A stretch of 64,000 nt of DNA from Daldinia sp. FL1419 (GCA_025201765.1 MU623441.1:1-64000); one strand, 5' to 3'. Shown: positions 1 through 12,381, numbered from the stretch's first letter. Program-made: numbers and translations. Notes: generated by a model not told the origin, from the sequence alone.

Positions 1-561
1 TAAAAATTTAATTTTTATAATATTATTAATATATTTAAATTTAATATTAATATATTTATAACCTAATATTTAGATCTTATTATTTCCAATAATAATATAT
101 TTTTTTAAAGGAACTTTTTCGTAGTTAATAAACCTTAATATTTAATTAAAGATGTATATTATAATTTTTGAATTTAATATAATTAAGTTTTTTAAAGGAT
201 AATAATTTATATTATAAATAATGTCCATAATATTTATTATAAATATTATTCTTAATTCCAAAATTATTATTTATTTTAATAATTAATTTTTATTTTTCTA
301 ATTAATTACATTATTTTTATTTTTCTTTTTTTCTTTAAGGTTATTAAAAACTTTTATTTTTATTATTAATTTGAGGTTACATTTAATTTTCTTTTATATA
401 AATATATTAAATTGTATATTAGCCTTAAAATATTTAAAATATTTTAATTTAATAATATAAAAATATTTTTCAATTTTATAAAAGCCTAAATAAACCTTAC
501 ACTTATTACACCTATATTTATATATTAATAAATATAAATATTGGTTAATATTTACATTATT
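1..561. other. AT-rich RIP-degraded DNA left of the LTR element
   Basis: Almost entirely A and T, with stops in all frames and no recognisable coding. It ends at the first copy of the 5-bp duplication CCTCT, so it is the left half of the older AT-rich sequence that the retrotransposon entered. I see no gene. Confidence 0.75.
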
Positions 562-566
562 CCTCT
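562..566. repeat. target-site duplication CCTCT, left copy
   Basis: CCTCT immediately before the left LTR; an identical pentamer immediately follows the right LTR at 6785-6789. Five bases is the usual duplication for LTR elements, and it fixes the element ends. Confidence 0.8.
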
Positions 567-783
567 TGTTGGGCTAAACTGTATATATAAGAGAAATAAT
601 AGCGAAAGTAAGTAATAAATAAAATAATATAGTGAAACCTATATATTTATAAATTTTAAGGAGGAGAGTTATTTATTCTGAACTTAATGAATTTAAAATT
701 TTTATATATATAATATATTAATTATATAATATTTTTTTTATTTGTTATAGGGGTTTATGATGTTTGGTAGTATATAATTATTA
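567..783 (-). repeat. left LTR (3' LTR if the element is on the minus strand)
   Basis: 217 bp, pairing base for base with 6568-6784 at offset 6001. For example, gggctaaactgtatatataag at 571 pairs with aaactaaattatacatataaa at 6572, with only transition differences. The right end (782-783) reads TA where the other copy has CA, consistent with C-to-T mutation. Confidence 0.85.
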
Positions 784-3700
784 TTTATTTTATTTTTTTT
801 TGTAAATAGTAGGTTGTGAATTATTATTAGTTTTTTATTTTATTTAATTTTTTAGATATAAGTTAATTTGGTTATTTTTTATTAGTGTTTTTATAGTTTT
901 ATTAGGGGAGGTTTTTATTATTATATTAGTTGGGTTATATGTTTTGTAAATCTAATAAATATTGTTTATTTTTTTGTTTTTATATGATTGTTTTAGAGTT
1001 ATAAGGTTTATTATTAATTTTTTTTTGTTAATAGTATTTATTTGTATTAAGTATTGGTATAGGGAGAATAAGTTGGTATAAAGAATGAAAAAAATTTTAA
1101 AAAATGAAAAATATTTTAGTATAGTGTTGATAATATGATGTATGATATATTTTATATTAAAATTTTAAATTATATTGTATATTTTGTTGGTAAGTATATT
1201 GTGAGTAATATGTTTGTATTTGGTGGATGATTAATGAATTATATTATTGGTGATTTTGATTTTGTTGTTTTAATTTGTTAGTTTTTTGTTGTTTAAAATG
1301 ATGATGTATTTAATTTGTGAATTAAGATCTTTATTATTTGTGAATGAGTTGTTAATGAAGATATATAGATGAAGATTTTGGGGGTTTAGTTTGATGTATT
1401 TGAGTTTATAAATTTTATTATTTATTTGTTAAATAATTTTAGTATTTAGAGTTTTGGCTTTTTTGGTTTTTAGTTTTTAATATTGAGTGGTAGTTGAGTA
1501 GTTGAAAATTATTTTAGGTTAATATATAAAAGCGATATAAGTTTTTTGAGCCTTTTGTTTTATAAATTTATTGATTATATCTGTGGTTTTGATATTTAGT
1601 GGTTTGAGTTTTTTAGTTTAATTTTTTTAGGTAGTTAAGATTTTGTAATTATTATTATGAATTGTGATATGAGTGTTATTAAAATCTTTTATTCTTTTAT
1701 TTAATATTTTTTAGGGGTGTGTTTTAATATTAATTTTATTAAGTATTTTGTTTTTAATTGTGAGGAATTTTATAGTATTGATATTAAGAGTATTGTTTAT
1801 TTGTAAATTGGTGATTTTGAAGGGTTTTAAATTGGTAATTAATAAATAGGGGTTAAATATTAAAGATTTTATGTGTAATTTACATTAGTGGTGTTAAAAA
1901 TAAGTTTTAAATTAATATATATTAAATTTAATAAGTCCATATAGTGGTTTTATAATATGTAATAACATTTTTTTAAAATATTTATTTTTTAATTTGGTTA
2001 ATAAGTGTATATAAATTATTTGTTATATTAATATTTTGAATTAGATATATACTATAATAATATCTTATATTATAATTTTTATTTTTTATTAATGTAGGAA
2101 TGGTGTTAAAGTTAGTATAAAATATTAATTAACCCTTTAGATAATAGGTATATAAATTATAATAAATTTTTTATTAAAGTTATTATAATTTTGGATTATT
2201 AATTTTAATTTTTTATATAAAAAAGGAGTATTTTTATCTTTAATTTTATAAATTATTTATAATTTAAATAATATAATATTTTGGTATATTGTTGGATTAT
2301 ATATTTTTGGTTATAAGATATTATTTTTAAATAAAATGTTTAACTTTTTTAAGTTTAATGTTTTATATAGTTTTCTAGGTATAATTATCTTTTTATTTAT
2401 TTGTAATTGGAGGGTTAGAGTAAGATTAGTCTATTTTTTGTTGAAAAGATATATTATGGTTATGTGGGAAAGATCATTAATATATATAAGTTTTTTTTTT
2501 GGAATGAATTTATAGTTGTTAGGGTTGAAATTAGATTTAGGTAGTTTGAATTTTAATTATTTAATGGGTATAGGTATTTTTTTTGGTTGTATATAGGGTT
2601 TGATATAAGAATTCCTAAATATAAATGTTCTATTAAATATGTTTAAAATAATAATTATGTTTTTATTAGTAATTGTAATTATTTTGTGAAGGTCTTTCTA
2701 ACTGCCTTTTTTTTGATAGATTAGAACCTTGTTATTTATTGGGAGTGATATAGGTAGGGTCTTTTAAATATTTAAATTGTTTTTTGTGTTTAAAGTATTT
2801 TTGATTAATTATTGTAATTTAATTTTTTTAATTTTGATTATTACCTTTTGAATAACTTATGTTTTTATAGTTTAAAAGGGGGTAGGTGGTGAGTTTATAT
2901 TGATTTTGGGATATGTATTAAAGATTAGAAGGGTAGGGATTAGATTATTTGGATTAATAATATTATTTATTATTTTAATAATTATTTATAGTTGTAATAT
3001 TTTTGAATTAAAACTTTAGAATTTATTTGTAATAATTTTGTAAGTTTTATGAATAGGGTTATAATATTTTTTTATTTTATTAATAAATTAATAAATTTTT
3101 ATTAATATTTGGTAATAGGTAATTCTTACGATGTATACTTTATTCTTAAATTTAATATTATTGAAGTTAATATTAATATTATAAGTGATTATATTAAAAA
3201 GTCTGAGGTAAGTATTAATTTAACATTATTTAAACATTTTTTAAATTTTTTTAACTAAAATTATTTTTATAAAATATACTATTTAAAATTTAATAATTAT
3301 ATTAATTATATATAAGATAGGATATTTATTAAGATATATAATATTAATAATTATTTTATAATTGAAGTTTAGGTTAAGGTTTTTTAAATTAAATTTAAAT
3401 TATTATAGAATTTTACCTTTAATTTAGTAATGGTAATAAAATTTATTAATTTCTTTAATATTACTAATATTAACATTATAACCTATTTTATTTAATAAAA
3501 TATATAATTTATTAATTAATGGATAATTGAAATAAATATATAATTGTTATAGTTTAGTTTTTATGAAAAAAATAATGTTTTTAAGATAAAATTATAGGTA
3601 TCTCCATTTTTATATAATTTTAATTATTATATTATTTTTGTAGATTAGTTGGTTGGTTATGTTGTTGAGGTATATTTTTAATTAATTTATATCTTTAAGA

Positions 3701-5009
3701 AAAAGAAGGAATGGAGTATTGGTTTTTATAATATGAAAGTTTATTTAATTAATAAGAATATTAATAATAATTGTTTTAAATAATTTAATAGATGGTTTAT
3801 TATTAAATCTAATATTAGTTTTTCTAGTTTGGTTAATATTTATTTTTAAATTTTTATTTAAATATTTATTAATAAAAATAAAATATTAATCTTTTTTAAT
3901 AATTAATATATAAATTATTCTAATATTAAACATAATATCCTAAAATATATTTTTAATGTACTTATTTAGAATAAAAATGGAATTCTATTTTGAATTATTA
4001 GGTAGAAGAAGGTTGTTAATATAATATTGGAAGGTTTAATTAAATAAATAAACTACAATTATAAATAATTTATTATTATTATTTAAATTAATTTATAAAT
4101 TAATTTCCTTATTTTTTAGCTAATTAGTTTTTAAATCTATATTTATAAATCTTTTGTAATTAATTAGGAATATTAAATAATTCTTCTTAAAAAAATTTCT
4201 TTTAACTTTCTATTCTTTTCTAACTTTCTTATATTTATATTTTAGATATATGGTAAATTAACATTTTTTCTTTTTATATACCTAATAATAATATTTTTAT
4301 ATTTTTAAAGGTTATTTGGAATTATATTTACCTTCTTTATTATTATAATAATATTTATATTTAATATAAAATATATTATTTTTATAATTATTATTTCTTT
4401 TAATTATAAATTATTTTATTTTTTTTATTAAATTATAATTTTTAATTAATATTTAAAATTTATTAATTAATTCTTTAATTTAGATTATTAATTTAAAAAG
4501 ATTAAATTGGAATTTAAGTAGTAATTGATAAATATATTAAATTATTATTATGAGTTATTGTTCTTTTTTAAATTTTGGATTAAATGTTTTTTAATATAAT
4601 AATAATTTATTGATGAGGTTTTTAAGAATTTAAATATTATTTTTCTTTTAGTTTTATTTTTTTGCTTTAATATTTGAAAAAGTTGTAGTAGTTTAGTTAT
4701 GGTGGTATTAAATTTTATTTTGTTTAATATTGAAGTATTGTTTTATGGTTAGATATATATTTGTAAAGTATTAGTGTTGAGGAATTTTGTGGATGAAGTA
4801 TAATGTTACTTTTTTAAAGAGAATAGTGGAGAATAGGGTATGGAATTGTGTTTGTTGTATTTCTTTTGAGTAGTATATGTTTAGGAAGAATTGAAATTTA
4901 TTTTTAAAAATATTATATGGTTTACTTGTATAATTGAACTCTTTATTTTAAGTTTTTTTAAAATGATTTATTATAGTAGATAAATATATTTTATTAGGTA
5001 TTTATTAGG

Positions 5010-5700
5010 GAAGAATTTTATAGAAGGTTTGATAATAAGTGTTTTTAATTGGTATAAGGGTTTGTTTAGGTGGGTTATTTATAAATTTAAATAATTGTGC
5101 TGTTGGGTAGGAAGAATTGTAACTTTTGTTAGGTTGGTTTTTTGTGTTTGGTTGTGGAGGTGGTTTTGGGGGTAGGAATGGATTAGTTGGTGGTGGTTCA
5201 AGGAGTTTAAATTTATTTCTTAGAGGGGGAGGAAATTATTATTATTTTTATATAAAATTGATATTATAATTAAGGTTATTCCCTAATATTGGGTAAAATA
5301 AAGGAAGTCCTTGTGGAACAAGAGGGGAAGGAGGGGGTATAATATGTGTTGGCCATTAATTACTTTAATTCCTTTATTAAGGTGGTGGATATTGAGTATT
5401 TAATATTTTTTGTTGGTTGGTTGGATATTGAGAGGTTAATATCCTTTGCTAATTAAGTGGATATTAATAATTTAGTGTTTATTATTAAGGGGGTAAATAT
5501 TGTTGAATTGGTATTTTTTATTAGTTTTAATTAATGTATAATATATTAGGATGGGATGAAAAAAATTGTTATTGTAATTAATATTGTAAGGAAGGAATAA
5601 ATTATCTTTTATGGGAAGTAGTTAATATATATTGCGATTGAGTAGTAGGTATATTAAGAGGGGTAATACTAAAATTAGGGGTATAATTTAAATATAGGAT
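5010..5700 (-). pseudogene. degraded Pro/Gln/Asn-rich frame, possible gag remnant
   Basis: Read on the minus strand, one frame runs from about 5700 to 5010 and holds a recognisable low-complexity protein interrupted by stops. It has several QYP-type units, a PPPSPLVPQG stretch and, below 5240, more than 70 codons without a stop, including LLEPPPTNPF and KPPPQPNTKN. Many stops are TAA where a Gln-rich context suggests an original CAA, the mutation RIP makes at CpA. Position near the 5' end of a minus-strand element and the composition suggest Gag, but no zinc knuckle or other diagnostic motif is visible. Confidence 0.5.
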
Positions 5701-6567
5701 TTAATTTATAAATATTATTAGGTTAAAAATTTTTGGTTATTATTATGTTAGTGTTTTTAAATCTATGAAGTGAGTAGAATTAGGGTAAACTATTCCTTTA
5801 TTAATTTTGTAAATTAAAACTCTCCATACTGCTGTTATTGGTTACTTTAGTTTGGTTTTTTTGAATTTTTTGTAGTTTTATGGGGGTGGTTTATTTTTAG
5901 TTAAGAAAGATTTAAGGGTTATGGAGAAGTTGATGTTATTTTTTTTTATATATATATTTTTTTTTATTAATATTATTTTTAGTGTTGATTGGATTTGTTT
6001 TGGTAATTTTATAAAGTTTATATTTAAAAAATTTTTAAAATGTTTTTTGAATTTGTTTAGTGTTTTGTTAGTTATTTGAGTGTAAGTTTGATCCTGATTA
6101 GTTTTTTTTTAATTAGTTAGAGTATATAATACTTAAATTACTTTTTATTATATTGTAATATTTTTGAAATTTATTATTTTAGATTTTATTAATTTATAAT
6201 TAAATTATTGTATTAGTATAAATTGTTTAGAGATATACTTAAATAATTTTTTTAATTTATTTATATTTTTTTGGTTAAAAAAAACTTTATCATTAAAGGA
6301 TTGATTTTAAATTAAGCTTTTTGATTATTTTCTTTATGATATTGTAAGATAAAAAAATAATAAATTTTAATTATAATAGAGTAATAGGAATTTGGGGGAG
6401 GGTTTTTATAATAATATAAAATAATAATAATTTATTATAGGAGAGTGGTTTAATAAAAAATAGGGTGTTATTATTATTTATATTATTATAATAAGATTTT
6501 TTAAATTATTGTAATAATAATTTTTCTTTATTAATTTATATTATTATATTTAAATAATATTAATTAA

Positions 6568-6784
6568 TATTAAACTAAATTATACATATAAAAAAAATAA
6601 TAATAAAAATAAATAATAAGTAAAACAATGTAGTGAGATTTATATATTTATAAGTTTTAAGGAAGAAAATTATTTATTTTGAGTTTGATAGGTTTAAAAC
6701 CTTTATATATATAATATGTTAATTATGTAATACTTCTTTTATTTGTTATAAAGGTCTATAATGTCTGGTAGCATATAACCATCA
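6568..6784 (-). repeat. right LTR (5' LTR if the element is on the minus strand)
   Basis: 217-bp partner of the left LTR. Read on the minus strand it starts TGATGG, carries a TATATATAAAGG box near the middle and ends ...AATA, where the other copy has ...AACA. This copy keeps more C on the plus strand than the left copy does. Confidence 0.85.
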
Positions 6785-6789
6785 CCTCT
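6785..6789. repeat. target-site duplication CCTCT, right copy
   Basis: Second copy of the CCTCT pentamer, directly after the CA end of the right LTR. Both copies escaped mutation although they contain cytosines. Confidence 0.8.
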
Positions 6790-7960
6790 TTTATTTATTC
6801 AAATTATTTTAACATTTATTTAATTATTTATTTTATTTAACTAGTCTTTTTTTATAAAAATTTTCTTCTTTATTAGAATCATTAATATTGTTATTTTTAT
6901 AATAAATAGTAAAAATACCTTTATAAACCTTTCCTTTTCCCTTTTAATTTATACCCATAATATAAATATAATTTTTAAAAAAATAAATAATATTTTTAAA
7001 GATTAATATTTTATTATTAACTTTTTTTCAATATATTACCACTTAAATAAATACCTATTTTTAAAATATTAATATTACTACTTATAAAATAACTAAAAAT
7101 TATTCTTATAGATTAATAATAGTAATAAATTTTTTATTTATTTTATATAATATAGCTACTTTTTAAAAAATAATCTATTCCTTTCAATCTTTAAATTATT
7201 TTAAAAATGGTATTATTATTTTTTTATAATGCTTTTTTATTTCATATTTATTGGAATTAATATTAAAAATTTTCTTAAAAATAATATATTTTTCTTAAAC
7301 ATTTTAGGTTAAAAACAAAATTAACATTTAATAAAACTTTAATATAGTTTTTATTATATAATTCAAAAATTAGATTAATTTGTTACACTCAATATTATAT
7401 AGAACCATAGTTTGTATATATATTTATATATTTTTATTATAATGGAGTTTTTTAGTTAACATAAGCTAACCTATATTATAAAAACAAACATCCATAATAA
7501 AGTTATTAGGTGTATCTATTACATTACTTTATTTATTTTTTTTAAAAACCAATAAATTATTTGAGTTTTTAGAATTGGTTTTATAGTCTTCAATATTCAA
7601 TTATACTAGCCAAAAGGTTAGAAAAAATAAAAATCTTTTTACTAAATTGGTATTTTCTAAATTCAACCAATCCCACATATTTAGGTTATAAGTTAAAATT
7701 ATAAAAGCTTAGTTTTATACTTTCTAATCATTAGATATAAATAATTGATTTTCTCTTGTGATATTTTTGAACAACATTATTTAATTAAATATAATTAAAG
7801 TTATATTAAATATATATTTATGCAGTATAATTAGGTTAATATTAACCATATATTTATATTAAAATGCAATTAAAACTCTTAATTGTTACACAATACACAA
7901 AAAAAAAATTATAATTGTAAAATTTAAATTATTATTATTATTATTAGAATTTTAGAATGG
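6790..7960. other. AT-rich RIP-degraded DNA right of the LTR element
   Basis: Continues the older AT-rich sequence after the CCTCT duplication. Here the plus strand keeps C and is poor in G, opposite to much of the element. No frame and no gene are visible. Composition becomes normal between about 7950 and 8030. Confidence 0.7.
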
Positions 7961-9000
7961 AGCAGTGAGGCTTTTTTTATGGAATTGTTATAAGGGAAAG
8001 AATTTTTCTACGTTATTTTTAGGCTTACTAATCCAACACCCTGCTACTTGTATTTACTATGCCCCTTTGTTACCCCGCGTGGAAGCTTTTTGCAATGCTA
8101 CGCAGTCAGCATAACCCTATAACACGGGTTGGTTATATGGACTACTTCCCCATATTATCCAGAAACTTTTCAGAGACATACTGGACTCCGGGTCATTAAT
8201 AGATCCAAACGAGATTTCATACAGGTTGAAGCCCAATATATAAACCCTCAATACAAAATCCGCCTATATTCTGCCAATAACAGCCCCTAATTCAACCATG
8301 GTTTGCTACATATCATCAAGGAGTAGTTTCTAACTATCTCAGTAAGGCCTAGGAATTATCTCTAGGTTAATGGGTTCATATTTCCTTATTTTAATCGCCA
8401 CCAACAACCAATTCCTAGTAGAGCCCACGATCGCCCCTTAAATAACCAGAAACTGCAATATTCGATAAAAACTTACTAGAGAAGCAGCTAATTAGGACTG
8501 AAATCTAGAGTTATGTCAGATTCTTAAGTAAGTGGTGGTATCTGGGTTTCGACTTAATACGTTCTTGGTCATAATCAAAAGTCCTGGCACTTAGATGAAG
8601 GATGAGAATTGCTGATTACTAGGTATCTAGCCAGCTTTCTAGAGATAATGTTGGTTCTCCTTCCCTTGTTGAAGATTTCATGTGATCCTTGCATATGCTA
8701 GGATACCAACTCTTATGGGGGTTCGTGTCTAGATTGCTTCCGTCAAGAACAAACAAACATAATACGCGTAGGATGAAGAAAGAGATTTGATAAATACACC
8801 CATAACTATGAACCAAGAATTTAGAATTATATGTTAGAAAAATAGAAGTGTAATCAGGCTAAGGTCTCGTCGTATGGGTGGCTTGGTACTCTGGATATGT
8901 TATAAGGAGATTTCACCTATCATATTGTAGTTATATGTACCAAACTATATTCTCATACTACTCAGTCAACCTAGAACTAACCTCCAAGCTTAGCGGGTAG
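7961..9000. other. intergenic, no gene seen
   Basis: Ordinary base composition returns here. Only short frames with no recognisable similarity are present. This is the edge between the AT-rich repeat block and the gene-bearing part of the window. Confidence 0.5.
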
Positions 9001-9640
9001 CTATCCTTATCCACGACGTCTACGTGAGCAATAATAGGCACGGGAGACATTAGCTCTTCCCTCACGTCGACAATATCGGCATTAGCGATGATAGCTACAA
9101 GTGATTCAGGCTCCCACTATATCCTCATTGGGAATTATGGTCACTGGGGAGTCGCGTTCTTCGATGATATCAACGTTGGATATAATCGGCGCGGGAGATC
9201 CTCGCTCCTCTCCGGCGACTTTGAGACTAGAGCTTCTGTCCCTTAAGACCACTGCATCGACGCTCTGCGCGAAGCAGTAACGAGCCACGCAAATACCAGG
9301 GTAACCACGTTCGAGTGAGTCGATGAAGACAATGCGCTTCACGCAAAAGAGCAGATGCTGGAAGCTACGACGACGTGTACGAAGCGGGATAGCGTGGATA
9401 GCTGGACACGTCAGGGAGTGCTGGTACCAGGGAACTATACTTACAGGCCGGGACCCCTTGACAAGAATAAGTCTAGGGATAAAAACGCCGAGTGAGACTA
9501 GACACTTGATATGCGTCTACTTTGGGGGGATAAGAGGGAAGGTTACCATTTGGTGGACATTTTCCTTCAGCCTACATGCTGGGTGGTAAATACTATACCT
9601 AGCATTATCTCCCTATAAGACCTGGAACTGACCCCAAGAG
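9001..9640 (-). pseudogene. decayed coding fragment with a degenerate peptide repeat
   Basis: A minus-strand frame is open from about 9510 to 9106, with one stop upstream. It ends in units of the form SPxxIIxNxDIV. After a one-base frame shift at about 9110 the same repeat continues to about 9012. There are four units of 16-19 residues in all. Upstream parts read KCLVSLGVF and PRLILVKGSRP, with a good GTAAGT donor after SRP at about 9445, so an intron is possible. There is no clear ATG for the open part. I do not recognise the family and read it as the broken remains of a gene. Confidence 0.4.
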
Positions 9641-9804
9641 AGAATCTCTTTAAAGATTTTGGATCTATTGGCACCATTTAACTATCTCATACACGCATGC
9701 TTGTAAATGCACCCGTTCGTGCAGAACAACCCCAACGCTAGGAAACCCACGAGATCCGGAAAGTCAAACCCCCACCAATACCATCGGAAGCAGAATGCAA
9801 CCCC

Positions 9805-12381
9805 CTAACGCGATCCGTCCGGCCGAGGGGCCGATTTCCTAACAACGCGCTCCTTGTACGGCTTCCCCGCGTACCAAGCCGGCGTCTTAGGCGTATCGAG
9901 AACAGGCAGCGGCTCGGTCCCGTTCCTCGTAAACAGGCTGCCCGTCGTATCCCCGCCGGTAGCGCTAGCAAGTTGTCCGGTCTTGCCGAGAGCCAGCATG
10001 GCGAAATGGCCGCCGACGACGGGGCGCGCGCTGAAGTGGTCGATCTGTAGCGGGTACTCGCCCGTTCCGACGACTTCGTAAAGATCGGAGAACGGGAGGT
10101 TCGTAGTGGTCTCGTTGAGCCAGTACGCCACCGCATTGACAAAAAGCCGCCTCGTGCTCGGCGAGCAAGTCGCCGCCGTCCAGATCTCCCAGTCGGATTT
10201 GGTGTAGTGGTGTCGGTTATCCAGGGGCACGCCAAAGGTCTGCGATACGCTCGCGTACCACGCCGATTGCATTTCGTATACTTTCGGGTCCACGAGGCCC
10301 ATGTTTAGGAGCTTGTCGAAGTATATATTGTACAGCAGACCCCAGCTCGATCGCCACTGGTACGCGAGCAGCGTGTGCTTCCCAGACGGGTCGATGGCGA
10401 GGGTCTCCCATTGGTCGTAGTACGATATCGCCTTGTCGGAAAACCTGGCGGCGTCGCTTGGGTTCCCGACGACTCGGGAGATCGAAGACATGGCTTGTAA
10501 ACCGACGATGCCTTTGATGGCGAGGTTGGTTTGGTTAGCTAGTTCGCCGGCGAAGTCGTCGGTACTGAGCTGTGCGGCGGGGACGAGCGAGAAGTCGATT
10601 AGATACTGGGCGAATTGCGCCAACAGTTCATAGTGAGTTACTAGCCAATTCGAGTCGCCGGTAAATTTGTAGTACGCGTAGGCCATCAGGATGAAATTTC
10701 CACTGTTTTCCACCGGCATGTACTCGTCGGTGCCTTCGACGTGACCAGTTGCCAAGGGGAAATGAGCACCAATATCGTGGGTCGAGTAAGTATTGGGGTA
10801 AAAATCGCCCTCCTGCAATTCGCATAGCGGCTGGAAGATGTATTTCAGTAGAGTTGGGTTTGCGTAGAGGAAAAAGGGGGCGGCCGGGTAAAGGACATCG
10901 ACAGTGTTGATGTTTCCGTTGCTGGATATTTCCTTTTGGAACATGAGAGGCTCTACGTTATCATCCGCACTCGAGCCGTTGGGAATCGACGGAGGAACAG
11001 CAAAAACATAAGCCCCCATGACTTGCCGGGCTGATAACGCTACGATTGCATAATACGATTCCGCTTCTGAAACGAAGGGGACGGCGATACCAGTAGCATT
11101 AGTCGGCTCAAGATATCCGTAAGCGGAGTTTGGATCAAATCTGTACTTTTGGCCGTATTGGTCTGTTCCATTAAGAACATCTTGTGCCGTATAAGATGAC
11201 CCATTGGTAAAAACACCAGCTGTATCATTGCCGTAACCAGGGGGTTCACTTCCTTTGTAAAAGGCATCGACGTCCGCTCGAAGCTGCGTTTCGAACTCGT
11301 GGGCTAGTCCGGCGACAGTATTGAAATCATTCCAGTGGAATTTGATCATGTCATGCATGTCTCCGTAACATTTCTCCCACCACGGTGCCAGATTTGATAA
11401 TCCGCCCTTGTGGAGATACCTCACAATTGGGTTCTGAATTGAGCCGATAGTGTAGCGAACCGAAGTCTCTATCACGTCGCCCATATCGTGAGCGAAAGCA
11501 TAAACCGGCTCCTGGTTCCCGAAGCCGCGAGTTGCTGAGCCAGCGTCGTTATTAAGAGCGCGATTATTAATAAATCCAAATCTGACGCTCGTAGCTGATC
11601 CGCTTTGGTATGAAAAATTCGCAGCTTTAGCGGGACTTGTGGTGAAAGAGAAATTTCCCCATCGTGGGACTTGGTTGGCTTCGGCAAAGAGTGTGGGAAA
11701 CCTTGGCCGTAAAATCCAGCTAGTCGGGATATCCGTTGAATTTCCTGTTCCATTTCCAGTTATGGGGCCAGTGCGGAACTCCTTTATAATGTCGAATTCG
11801 TTTCCTAGTCCAATCCACTGGCCGTTCACATCAGAGTAGAACTGGACATGGTGAGGATGACCATCAGTCGACTGAACTGTGGTGGTCAGATAGCTCAAAG
11901 GAATAGAACTTCGGCAGATATCCCTGGGGATAACCGGCGAGAAGAAGCTGGCGGTAATAACTACCGGGCCAGCTAAGAAGGTAAAGTTCGAATACTGAGA
12001 ATCGAACCTGACTTCAAGGGGTTTTGTTGTGTTGTAGTAAGGTAACTCCGGGAAGTCATTGATGGAAGTCCCCATATACTCGTAAGAGTTACCGTCAACT
12101 ACAACGATTCCTTCCCATCCTAAGCCCTGACCGAACCAGAATATGGGGTTCCGGTTGCTTAGTGCTCCCTGTCCAGCAGTAGAAGACCAAGCGCTGGTGT
12201 AGGGGGACCTGACGGCTAAGGGAATAGCCGGGGGCCTTAGAGGGTAATATTTTGGAGAGTCTGTTGCGGTAATGTCTGGGTATACAGTAAAGTTGGTAAA
12301 GGGAACTTGGGCCACGGCACCAGACAAGGTGGCTGCAAGAGCCCAACAAGCTCCAGTCACCAAGCTCCTAAGGGCGCCCAT
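9805..12381 (-). CDS. gtaA: secreted glutaminase, GtaA family
   Basis: An intronless 858-codon frame. Residues 1-25 form a signal peptide (basic start, hydrophobic core LVTGACWALAATLSGAVA). The body matches the fungal glutaminase A family. That family has an N-terminal DUF5127 part (for example NPIFWFGQGLGWEGIVV), a DUF4965 centre and an alpha/alpha-barrel-like DUF1793 part. Family landmarks here are HDIGAHFPLATGHVEG, MPVENSGNFILMAYAY and RPVVGGHFAMLAL. Many NxS/T sites fit an extracellular glycoprotein. Family members hydrolyse L-glutamine to glutamate and ammonia outside the cell. It is longer than Aspergillus GtaA (about 690 residues as I recall), mainly at the N-terminus. ATG at 12381 is chosen because the signal peptide follows directly. 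The subfamily substrate is not proven. Confidence 0.85.
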   Translation of the reverse strand: MGALRSLVTGACWALAATLSGAVAQVPFTNFTVYPDITATDSPKYYPLRPPAIPLAVRSPYTSAWSSTAGQGALSNRNPIFWFGQGLGWEGIVVVDGNSYEYMGTSINDFPELPYYNTTKPLEVRFDSQYSNFTFLAGPVVITASFFSPVIPRDICRSSIPLSYLTTTVQSTDGHPHHVQFYSDVNGQWIGLGNEFDIIKEFRTGPITGNGTGNSTDIPTSWILRPRFPTLFAEANQVPRWGNFSFTTSPAKAANFSYQSGSATSVRFGFINNRALNNDAGSATRGFGNQEPVYAFAHDMGDVIETSVRYTIGSIQNPIVRYLHKGGLSNLAPWWEKCYGDMHDMIKFHWNDFNTVAGLAHEFETQLRADVDAFYKGSEPPGYGNDTAGVFTNGSSYTAQDVLNGTDQYGQKYRFDPNSAYGYLEPTNATGIAVPFVSEAESYYAIVALSARQVMGAYVFAVPPSIPNGSSADDNVEPLMFQKEISSNGNINTVDVLYPAAPFFLYANPTLLKYIFQPLCELQEGDFYPNTYSTHDIGAHFPLATGHVEGTDEYMPVENSGNFILMAYAYYKFTGDSNWLVTHYELLAQFAQYLIDFSLVPAAQLSTDDFAGELANQTNLAIKGIVGLQAMSSISRVVGNPSDAARFSDKAISYYDQWETLAIDPSGKHTLLAYQWRSSWGLLYNIYFDKLLNMGLVDPKVYEMQSAWYASVSQTFGVPLDNRHHYTKSDWEIWTAATCSPSTRRLFVNAVAYWLNETTTNLPFSDLYEVVGTGEYPLQIDHFSARPVVGGHFAMLALGKTGQLASATGGDTTGSLFTRNGTEPLPVLDTPKTPAWYAGKPYKERVVRKSAPRPDGSR

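Larger units (their letters stand above)
567..6784 (-). mobile_element. RIP-degraded LTR retrotransposon, 6.2 kb
   Basis: Two 217-bp direct repeats (567-783 and 6568-6784) align without gaps at a fixed offset of 6001. Almost all their differences are C/T or G/A transitions, as expected of RIP. The LTRs start TGTT (copy 2: TATT) and the right one ends CA. CCTCT flanks both sides (562-566, 6785-6789). No intact gag or pol survives. Minus orientation is inferred. A pyrimidine-rich tract directly follows the left LTR on the plus strand, which would be the polypurine tract of a minus-strand element. A degraded Pro/Gln/Asn-rich frame, as in some Gag proteins, also reads on the minus strand near the right end. 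I could not tell Copia from Gypsy. Confidence 0.85.

Noticed and set aside
9738..10235. 165-codon Arg-rich minus frame
   Set aside because: Out-of-frame shadow of gtaA in its GC-rich 3' half.
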